Positions 6,256 through 11,822 of a DNA stretch of 11,822 bases are shown in pieces. How positions within the stretch are numbered: the first letter of the stretch is position 1; every line of letters starts with the position of its first letter. This DNA is from Pseudomonadota bacterium (GTDB lineage Bacteria > Myxococcota > Myxococcia > Myxococcales > Myxococcaceae). Position numbers and translations under genes: made by a program. A model generated the notes under the pieces. It saw nothing but the letters and a program-made list of their open reading frames with translations, ran no database searches and was not told where the DNA came from. Location: positions 1 to 11,822 of the forward strand of contig JAFADT010000693.1 of assembly GCA_023424585.1 (NCBI GenBank), in the 5' to 3' direction.

Positions 6256-8159
6256 AGGTCCCGGACGGCGGCGACGACGGCCGAGCCCCTGCGGCGCTTC
6301 TTCGGCGGCTCGTGGGCCTGGCCCCGGATGCGCACCCAGGTGCCGGGGTCCTCCGGCATGGCGTGGACCATGGACCAGCCGACGGGCACCTCCGGCGTGG
6401 TCCAGCCGTAGAGGGCGCGCGCGTCCTTGGGGGCCAGGTTGATGCAGCCGTGGCTCACGGGTTCGCCGAAGCGGTCGTGCCAGTAGGCGGTGTGCAGGGC
6501 GAAGTCGCCCTCGAAGAACATGGTCCACGGCACGGTGGCCACGCGGTAGCTGGCCATGCCCATGCGGCCCGTCATGTCCGCCTCCGCGAACTTCACCCAG
6601 ATGCGGAAGAGCCCCTCCGGCGTGTCGGTGCCGGGTCTGCCGGAGGAGATGAGCGTGGCGTAGACGGGGCGGTCGCCCTCGTAGGCGATGAGCGTCTGCG
6701 ACTCCAGGTCCACGTCCAGCCAGCGCGCGCCGGGCTCCACGATGGACGGGGACGCCAGCGGCCACGCGACGTGCAGGTCGTCGCGCGCCACCCAGTGGTC
6801 CTCGGCGATGCGGACCCACTGGCCGTCGGGGGACAGCTCGCGCACGGCGACGAGCGTGCGCGGCGGGAGCACGGTCTCGCGCTCCGCTCGCGCGGCCGGG
6901 GCCTTGCGCACCACCACGTCGGTGCGGGGAGCGGCGCGCGACTGGGCCCAGGCGAAGGGCATGGGCAGGGACGCGAGCGCCTCCGCGTCCAGGCCGCTGA
7001 AGTCGGAGGGGCGGTGCTCGCGCAGCACGCGCGCCTCGAAGTACTGGCCGTCGGAGGTGCGCCAGAAGGTGCGCCGGCCGACCTTCACCTGCCCCTGGAG
7101 CTTCACCGTGACGGAGCCCTTGAGCAGCACGCCCTGCTTCCGCTTCCGGGCGAGCGCGAGGCTCGGGTAGGCGCGCACGCGGTGGCCCACGACGCGGGCG
7201 TAGATGCCAGGAGTGAGCGCGCCCTCCTCCACGCGGGGCAGCGGGCGGACGCGGGGCTCGCGGAAGTTCTGCTCCAGGTAGCGCTCGCAGACCCAGCCAC
7301 GCGGTTGCAGCTGCACCCAGGTGTCACAATCCGGTCCGCGCATCGCGCCCTGCCACTTCACCCGCATGTCCTGGGCCACGGTGCCCAGCGAGGGCGCGTC
7401 CTGCCGGGGCTCCGCGCGCACGGAGATGGAGCGGCGCACGCGCAGCGAGCCCGCGTCCGGCGCGTAGGGAATGGCGTAGGGCTCCATGCCGGCATCGACC
7501 TCCGTGAGCGGCGCCTCGGCGACCACGTCCTCGTCGCCGTCGCCGCCCGTGCCGGGCGAGGCCGCGGGCACCGGGAGCGGTCCGGCACCGTCGCTCGCGA
7601 CAGGCGCAGCCACCGCGACCTCCGGCTCGCTCGGGGCGGAGCCCACGGCGCCTCCCGGCGAGCCCGGAGCGCTTCCGCCATCCAGGCCCCGCGCGAGGGC
7701 GTCCACGCCGGTCTCGGTGGAGTCCTCCTGCGCGGCGTCCTCCGCGTCGATCACCGGCTCACCGTCCGGGCCCAGCTCCAGCACGGGGACCTCGGACTCG
7801 GTGATGACCTGCGGCTCCTCTTCGCCGGGCAGGGCTTCGGTGTCCGCGCCGACGGAGATGGACTGCGACAGCGACAGCTCGAGCGGGCGCCCCGCGTCCT
7901 CCGGACCCTCCGCCACGCTGAGCAGCGCTGGCGCGGTGGCGTGCGTGACGCCACCATCCGCGGACGACTCCGGCGCGGTGGCCTGCCACGCGGAGCGCAG
8001 CGCCTCCGCGGACTCCGTAGGCGCGACCGCGGCCTCGGGCGCGGCGACCTGGGCCGTCACGGCGCCCGCGTCCACCGGCGCGGCGGGCACGGGGGGCTCC
8101 ACCGGAGCGCACGCGAAGAACAACAGGGGGAGTCCGAGGGGGAACCAGCGGCGGCGCAT
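6252..8159 (-). CDS. L,D-transpeptidase (YkuD) lipoprotein with long disordered linker and SH3-like modules
   Basis: From ATG 8159 the product has 635 residues. MRRRWFPLGLPLLFFAC is a short lipoprotein-type signal with Cys17 (atypical Phe at -3). Residues about 18-235 are an Ala/Pro/Glu/Ser/Gly-rich, mostly acidic low-complexity tether. Three SH3-like beta modules can be argued: about 240-296 (RRSISVRAEP), 319-381 and 411-466 (VVVRKAPAARAE...WVRI). The YkuD domain spans about 478-605, with the catalytic signature His556...SHGCINL (569-575), His570 and nucleophile Cys572. The family forms 3-3 crosslinks in peptidoglycan or attaches proteins to it. Lipidation plus the tether would let the enzyme reach the cell wall from a membrane. 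ATG 8192 or TTG 8198 would add 11-13 residues before the signal; I prefer 8159 because it places the hydrophobic core correctly, although its Shine-Dalgarno is weak. Confidence 0.88.
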   Translation of the reverse strand: MRRRWFPLGLPLLFFACAPVEPPVPAAPVDAGAVTAQVAAPEAAVAPTESAEALRSAWQATAPESSADGGVTHATAPALLSVAEGPEDAGRPLELSLSQSISVGADTEALPGEEEPQVITESEVPVLELGPDGEPVIDAEDAAQEDSTETGVDALARGLDGGSAPGSPGGAVGSAPSEPEVAVAAPVASDGAGPLPVPAASPGTGGDGDEDVVAEAPLTEVDAGMEPYAIPYAPDAGSLRVRRSISVRAEPRQDAPSLGTVAQDMRVKWQGAMRGPDCDTWVQLQPRGWVCERYLEQNFREPRVRPLPRVEEGALTPGIYARVVGHRVRAYPSLALARKRKQGVLLKGSVTVKLQGQVKVGRRTFWRTSDGQYFEARVLREHRPSDFSGLDAEALASLPMPFAWAQSRAAPRTDVVVRKAPAARAERETVLPPRTLVAVRELSPDGQWVRIAEDHWVARDDLHVAWPLASPSIVEPGARWLDVDLESQTLIAYEGDRPVYATLISSGRPGTDTPEGLFRIWVKFAEADMTGRMGMASYRVATVPWTMFFEGDFALHTAYWHDRFGEPVSHGCINLAPKDARALYGWTTPEVPVGWSMVHAMPEDPGTWVRIRGQAHEPPKKRRRGSAVVAAVRDL

Positions 8160-8300
8160 ACAGGCCGGAACGCTACGGGTCCCTGCTGACATCCTCAACG
8201 TCGGCCCAGGTGCGATCTCCTGCGCGAGAGAACGCGTGGGTGGGCAGGGCTTGCGCCCTGAGCGGCGATTGCCACGAAGGGCGGAAAGCGCCTCCGCGGC
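8160..8300 (-). promoter_or_regulatory. Intergenic region upstream of the L,D-transpeptidase gene
   Basis: This 141-bp gap lies between the response-regulator stop and the transpeptidase start on the same strand. It should contain the transpeptidase promoter unless the gene is read from the upstream operon. It carries the hairpin at 8245-8260. Beyond that I see no convincing -35/-10, sigma-54 element or operator. Confidence 0.3.
8245..8260 (-). terminator. Small GC hairpin after the response-regulator gene
   Basis: A perfect 6-bp stem (CAGGGC / GCCCTG) encloses a 4-nt loop, 41 nt past the response-regulator stop. No T-run follows on the minus strand, so this is not a classical intrinsic terminator. 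It may be a weak pause or RNA 3'-end stabilising structure, or chance in GC-rich DNA. Confidence 0.3.
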
Positions 8301-9662
8301 TCAGCCCCGCCCCTCCGTGGGCGGGAGCCCTTCGGGCGACTCCTGCGCCTCCAGGAGCTTGTAGAGCGTCTTGCGGTCCACGCCCAACAGGCGCGCGGCC
8401 TCGCTCTTGTTGCCCCCCACGTGCTGGAGCACGTGCGCGGCGTAGCGCCTCGACAGCTCCGCGAGGCTCGGCAAGTCTCCCGCGAGCCCGATCAGCCGCT
8501 TGGGCGCGTCACCGATGGGCTCCGGGAAGTCCGGCGGCCCCAGCACGCCCGTCACGTTCAGCGCGAGCGCCCGCGCCATCACGTTCTCCAGCTGCCGCAC
8601 GTTGCCCGGCCAGTCGTACACCGTGAGCCGCGCCATCGCGTCCGCCGTTACCACCGGCCGCACGCCGCCCCGCGCGTGCAGCGCCGCGAAGTGCTCCACC
8701 AGCGCGGGGATGTCCTCGCGCCGCTCGCGCAGGGGCGGCAGGTGCAGGTGCACCACGTCCAGCCGGTACAGCAGGTCCTCGCGGAACTGCCCCTCCGCCA
8801 CCCGCGCCTTCAGGTCCTTGTTCGTCGCCGCCAGCACCCGCACGTCCACCTTCACCGGGACGCTCTCGCCGACGCGGCGGATCTCCCCCTCCTGGAGCAC
8901 GCGCAAAAGCTGCGACTGGACCTTCATCCCCACGTCGCCAATCTCATCCAGGAACAGCGTGCCGCCGCTGGCCTCCTCGAACAGGCCCCGCCGCGCGCCC
9001 GACGCCCCCGTGAAGCTGCCCTTCGCGTGGCCGAACAGCTCGCTCTCCATCAGCGACTCGGTGATGGCGCCGCAGTCCACCGGGATGAACGGCCCCGACG
9101 TGCGCGCCGAGCGCTTGTGCAGCGCCCGCGCCACCATCTCCTTGCCCGTCCCCGTCTCACCGGTAATCAGCACGGGCACGTTGCTCGTCGCCGCGCGGGC
9201 GACCTGCTTGTAGACCTCCAGCAGCGCCTGGCTGCGGCCCACCAGCGACGTGCGCTCCACCTGCTTGCGCAGCGTGCGGTTCTCCTCCACCAGCCGCTTC
9301 TGCTCCAGCGCGCGCTTCGCCACCCGCATGATGGCGTCCACGTCGAACGGCTTGGACAGGTAGTCGAAGGCGCCCTGCTGGATGCTGTCCAGCGCGCCCT
9401 CGATGTTGCCGAACGCCGTCACGACGATCACCGGCGTGTCCGGCAGGTTCGACTTCACCAGCTGGAGCACCTTCAGGCCGTCGCCCGGGTCGGGCATGGC
9501 CATGTCCGTGAGCACCAGGTCGAAGGACTGCTCGCCCATCCGCTCCGCCGCGCCCCTGGGGTCTGGCGCCTGCGTCACCGGGCCCAGCACGCCCAGGAGG
9601 CGCTGGAGCAGGTCCCGCGCATGCGGATCATCATCGACGACGAGGATTCGGGCTGTGCTCAT
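8301..9662 (-). CDS. NtrC-type sigma-54-dependent response regulator
   Basis: The 453-residue product has the full three-domain layout. The receiver (about 4-120) shows acidic residues D10-D12, the phosphoacceptor Asp53 in VLTDMAMPDPG, Thr82 and Lys104. The AAA+ sigma-54 activation domain (about 138-365) shows Walker A GETGTGKE (168-175), the sigma-54 contact loop GSFTGA (215-220, Ser in place of the usual Ala), Walker B GTLFLDE (234-240) and the arginine-finger region FREDLLYRLDV (293-303). The C-terminal Fis-type helix-turn-helix (about 400-440) ends in NKSEAARLLGVDRKTLYKLLE (418-438). When phosphorylated it should oligomerise on enhancer sites and remodel sigma-54 RNA polymerase. ATG 9662 overlaps the kinase stop by 4 nt (ATGA), which makes them a cognate pair. 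The target promoter is unknown and may not be in the window. Confidence 0.95.
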   Translation of the reverse strand: MSTARILVVDDDPHARDLLQRLLGVLGPVTQAPDPRGAAERMGEQSFDLVLTDMAMPDPGDGLKVLQLVKSNLPDTPVIVVTAFGNIEGALDSIQQGAFDYLSKPFDVDAIMRVAKRALEQKRLVEENRTLRKQVERTSLVGRSQALLEVYKQVARAATSNVPVLITGETGTGKEMVARALHKRSARTSGPFIPVDCGAITESLMESELFGHAKGSFTGASGARRGLFEEASGGTLFLDEIGDVGMKVQSQLLRVLQEGEIRRVGESVPVKVDVRVLAATNKDLKARVAEGQFREDLLYRLDVVHLHLPPLRERREDIPALVEHFAALHARGGVRPVVTADAMARLTVYDWPGNVRQLENVMARALALNVTGVLGPPDFPEPIGDAPKRLIGLAGDLPSLAELSRRYAAHVLQHVGGNKSEAARLLGVDRKTLYKLLEAQESPEGLPPTEGRG

Positions 9663-11092
9663 GAGGCCTTGCGGATGGAGGAAGCGTCATGCTGCGCCCC
9701 GGACTCCACCACAAGCGGCGCCGGAGTGCGCGTCACTCGTGCGAACCGCACGCGGATCCGCGTGCCCTTGCCCTCCTCCGAGTGCACCGTGAGCGTGCCG
9801 CCGTGCGCCTCCACCACGCGCCGGGTGGTCGCCAGCCCCAGGCCATGGCCCGGGATGCCCCGCGCCTCCGCGGCCCGGAAGAACGGCTGGAACAGCGACG
9901 CCTGCGTCGCGGCGCTCATCCCCATGCCGTTGTCCGTGACCTCCACCACCGCGTCCGCCCCCTCCGTGGCCACCCGCACCTTCACGCGCGGATCCGGCCG
10001 CCCCGCCGTGTACTTCACCGCGTTGGACAGCAGGTTGCGCGCCACCACCTGGAGCAGCTGCGCCGGGCAGTCCACCCGCACGCCCGGCTCCAGCTCGCGC
10101 TCCAGCGCCACGCCCAGCGCCGTCGCCGTCTGGCTCACCTCCAGCAGCAGCGTGCTCACCGCCGTGTCCAGCTCGCCCATCGTCCCGTCGCCCCGCGTGC
10201 CCGCGCGGCAGAAGCGCAGCAGCGCCTCGATGAGCTCCCCCATGCGCACCGCGCTGGACTCGCACTGGGAGATCATCTCCAGCGCGCCCGGGTCCTTCAC
10301 CGCGCCGGAGCGGCGGATGAGCGTCAGGTAGCCCTTGAGCGGCGACAAGGGCCCCATCAGGTCGTGCGCCACGCGGCGGGTGAACGCGTCCAGCTCCTCG
10401 TTGTGGCGCCCCAGCTCCTCCAGCTGCCCCTGGATGGTGGCGTCCTGGCGCTTGAGCAGGGAGATGATGTGCCAGCCCACCAGCATGGACAGCAGGATGG
10501 CCAGCAGCGTGGTGGCCGCGCCCAGGGCGGTGTTGCGCACCCGCAGCGTGCCCAGCCGCCCCACCAGCACGCGCGCGTCGGACGCGTTCTCCGTGGCCAG
10601 CTGTCCCGCCAGCTGGTCCACCTCCGCCGCCAGCGGGCGGATGCTCTCCACCAGGTGGCGCCGGGCGCGCTCCGCGTCGCGCTGGCGCGAGAACACCGCC
10701 GCCGCGCGCACCTGATCCGCCAGGCCCTGGCACGCGCCGTTGAAGCGCAGCCAGACCTCCTTCTCCCCGGGCGGCAGGTGCCGCATGTACGCCTCCGAGG
10801 ACTGGCGGATGCTGTTGAGGATGTCCTCCATCACCGCGTCGGCTTCCTTGCGCTCGGCGTCGCCGCTGGAGCGCACGTGCGCCTCGATGGCGGACTCCAG
10901 CGACATCACGTCCACGCGGATGCGGCCGATGAGGCTCGCGCGCTCCAGGGCCTCCAGCACCAGCGCGTCCACCTGATGCCCGGTGCGCACCTCCGTCCAG
11001 AGCATGAAGCCGGTGACGCCCGACAGGAGCATCACCACGAAGAAGAAACCCGCGCGGTATCCACGGATGGGGGTCCGCGAGTTCATCGCCAC
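9659..11092 (-). CDS. Membrane sensor histidine kinase, partner of the sigma-54 regulator
   Basis: From GTG 11092 the product has 477 residues; ATG 11086 gives 475. GTG is preferred because AGGAG lies seven nucleotides upstream of it, against 13 for the ATG. Helix 1 is about 14-32. A largely helical periplasmic region of about 150 residues follows, of the four-helix-bundle sensor type. Helix 2 is about 188-213, then a coiled linker (about 214-235) with no recognisable HAMP domain. The H-box is FTRRVAHDLMGPLSPLKGYL (237-256), with phospho-accepting His243. The ATPase domain carries an N-box NLLSNAVKYT (353-362), a G1 box VTDNGMGM (385-392), an F-box PFFRA and a G2 box GHGLGLATT (415-423). It should autophosphorylate and pass phosphate to Asp53 of the overlapping regulator. 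The lipoprotein gene 71 nt upstream may encode an accessory. The signal sensed is unknown. Confidence 0.93.
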   Translation of the reverse strand: MAMNSRTPIRGYRAGFFFVVMLLSGVTGFMLWTEVRTGHQVDALVLEALERASLIGRIRVDVMSLESAIEAHVRSSGDAERKEADAVMEDILNSIRQSSEAYMRHLPPGEKEVWLRFNGACQGLADQVRAAAVFSRQRDAERARRHLVESIRPLAAEVDQLAGQLATENASDARVLVGRLGTLRVRNTALGAATTLLAILLSMLVGWHIISLLKRQDATIQGQLEELGRHNEELDAFTRRVAHDLMGPLSPLKGYLTLIRRSGAVKDPGALEMISQCESSAVRMGELIEALLRFCRAGTRGDGTMGELDTAVSTLLLEVSQTATALGVALERELEPGVRVDCPAQLLQVVARNLLSNAVKYTAGRPDPRVKVRVATEGADAVVEVTDNGMGMSAATQASLFQPFFRAAEARGIPGHGLGLATTRRVVEAHGGTLTVHSEEGKGTRIRVRFARVTRTPAPLVVESGAQHDASSIRKAS

Positions 11093-11163
11093 GGGCACGC
11101 TCCTTGGGTCGACAGCAGAAGAAGAACCAGGAGGCGCCGCCGCGCGGACGCGCCCTGTGAGAC

Positions 11164-11625
11164 TCACGGCACCGGCCCGGCCGCCTCGGTGGAGGTCGCG
11201 CCCGGCAGGGGCGGCTGCGTGCGCCGCCGCGCGCGCTCCAGCGCGGACTCGTACCACACGTCCGACAGCTCCTCATGCAGCGCCGCCAGCTCACGCTGCC
11301 GCGCCAGCAGCTGCGCGTTGTGCTCCTCCAGCGTGTGGCGCTCCGCCTCCACCCGCGCCAGCTCCTCCGTCGCGGTCGCGCGCGCCTGCTCCGCCTCCGC
11401 GCGCGCCTGCTCCGCCTCCGCGCGCTCCTGCGCCAGCTCCTCCAGCGCGGACTCCAGGGCCGCCAGCTTCGCCGCCAGCGCCTCCGTGCGCTCGCGCTCG
11501 GCCTGGAACTCGCGCTGCCAGCGCTCCGTCTCCGTCACCTGGGCCTGGAAGCGCTCGGGGGGAATGGTCGCGGCGCATCCCATCCCCAGCCACGCCACAC
11601 TCCATGCCACCAGCAGGTGCCGCAT
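11164..11625 (-). CDS. Coiled-coil lipoprotein of unknown function
   Basis: From ATG 11625 the product has 153 residues; GGAG about nine nucleotides upstream supports this start. MRHLLVAWSVAWLGMGC is a signal peptide with Cys17 as probable lipidation site, although Gly at -3 makes the lipobox imperfect. Residues about 24-134 form one long charged helix rich in Glu, Ala, Arg and Gln, including near-perfect heptads ERAEAEQ-ARAEAEQ (68-81), so a coiled coil is expected. The C-terminal 20 residues are Pro/Gly/Ala-rich and probably disordered. It has no enzyme motif. It resembles small envelope coiled-coil lipoproteins in general shape only. It lies 71 nt upstream of the histidine kinase on the same strand, so co-transcription and a role as envelope partner of the kinase are plausible but unproven. 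Confidence 0.8.
   Translation of the reverse strand: MRHLLVAWSVAWLGMGCAATIPPERFQAQVTETERWQREFQAERERTEALAAKLAALESALEELAQERAEAEQARAEAEQARATATEELARVEAERHTLEEHNAQLLARQRELAALHEELSDVWYESALERARRRTQPPLPGATSTEAAGPVP
11379..11420 (-). repeat. Two exact 21-bp tandem repeats inside the coiled-coil lipoprotein gene
   Basis: Bases 11379-11399 and 11400-11420 are identical, with a partial third copy to about 11425. The unit encodes one heptad (ARAEAEQ in register), so copy-number change would lengthen or shorten the coiled coil without breaking the frame or the heptad phase. Confidence 0.85.
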
Positions 11626-11822
11626 ACGCCATCTCTCCCGACACCTGGCCGCGCGACATGCACGACGAGGACATCCGGGCTCCGTGCTCCACTTCATGCC
11701 CCGGCGCGTGGCGCTCGGAGCGGAAGGTTGCCGTGCAGCTTGCAGAAGAGCGCCGTTGCCGTCAAAGCAACGTGAGCCTGCCTGGGGAGCTTGCACCCAT
11801 TGTTGCAATCGCAACTGAGGAG
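11626..11822 (-). promoter_or_regulatory. Upstream region with clustered GTTGC/GCAAC elements
   Basis: These 197 bases upstream of the lipoprotein hold no credible gene to the window edge. The pentamer GTTGC occurs at 11727, 11755 and 11802, and its complement GCAAC at 11767 and 11811: five sites within 90 bp. Two pairs form inverted repeats, GTTGC-N7-GCAAC (11755-11771) and GTTGC-N4-GCAAC (11802-11815). GTTGCCGT also repeats directly, 28 bp apart (11727 and 11755). This could be an operator or enhancer cluster for the lipoprotein-kinase-regulator operon. I did not find a TGGCAC-N5-TTGC sigma-54 promoter. Confidence 0.4.

Noticed and set aside
5946..8189. 747-codon plus-strand frame across yjbQ and the transpeptidase
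   Set aside because: It runs out of frame through yjbQ and antisense to YkuD motifs; composition is Arg/Gly/His-rich with no recognisable domain.
11133..11154. GGCGC...GCGCC hairpin between the lipoprotein and kinase genes
   Set aside because: Only a 5-bp stem with a 12-nt loop and no T-run; expected by chance in DNA this GC-rich.
9687..11294. 535-codon minus-strand frame overlapping the kinase in another frame
   Set aside because: Gly/Ala/Arg-rich shadow; the kinase frame carries H, N, G1, F and G2 boxes.
11626..11814. Upstream extension of the lipoprotein frame
   Set aside because: It would bury the signal peptide 63 residues inside the protein; ATG 11625 has a Shine-Dalgarno and places the signal at the N-terminus.
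8421..11818. Two long plus-strand frames opposite the regulator, kinase and lipoprotein
   Set aside because: Both are antisense shadows of a kinase/regulator pair with every expected catalytic motif.

Overview
The window is a high-GC (about 70 % by eye), gene-dense bacterial chromosome segment. GTG and TTG starts, 1-10 nt gene overlaps, a membrane-fused spermidine synthase, an NtrC-type response regulator, and lipoproteins with long Ala/Pro-rich or coiled-coil regions all suggest a myxobacterium (Myxococcaceae, Corallococcus/Myxococcus-like). The taxonomy is inferred from style, not from a marker gene. I see no rRNA, tRNA, CRISPR array, insertion sequence, phage gene or integrase.

Region A (1-4297, minus strand) is one tightly packed operon. 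In transcription order it reads: SpeD (S-adenosylmethionine decarboxylase); a large membrane protein with two zinc-ribbon + DUF4178 repeats; a 53-residue one-helix protein; a two-helix DUF350 protein; a multi-spanning membrane protein ending in a spermidine-synthase domain; and the first codons of a Tat/lipoprotein-like protein cut by the window edge. Successive genes overlap or lie at most 31 nt apart. SpeD makes decarboxylated SAM, the aminopropyl donor for the spermidine-synthase domain. The unknown membrane partners suggest that polyamine chemistry here is coupled to the membrane rather than to bulk cytoplasmic spermidine supply. This is the most interesting system in the window. The first 37 bases are an exact inverted copy of part of the spermidine-synthase gene, which looks like an assembly-edge artefact.

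Region B (4298-6255, plus strand) follows a 75-bp divergent promoter gap. It carries a lipidated cyclophilin-type prolyl isomerase, an alpha/beta-hydrolase of the phospholipase/carboxylesterase family (4-nt overlap), and a YjbQ/UPF0047 protein 21 nt further on.

Region C (6252-8159, minus strand) is an L,D-transpeptidase lipoprotein with a disordered linker of about 200 residues and up to three SH3-like modules. Its stop codon overlaps that of the converging yjbQ gene by 4 bp.

Region D (8301-11625, minus strand) is a signalling unit. A coiled-coil lipoprotein comes first, then a two-helix membrane histidine kinase, then an NtrC-type sigma-54 activator whose start overlaps the kinase stop (ATGA). 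About 200 bp upstream of the lipoprotein (11626-11822) hold no gene but contain a cluster of GTTGC/GCAAC elements that could be an operator.

No stretch without a gene exceeds 300 bases.
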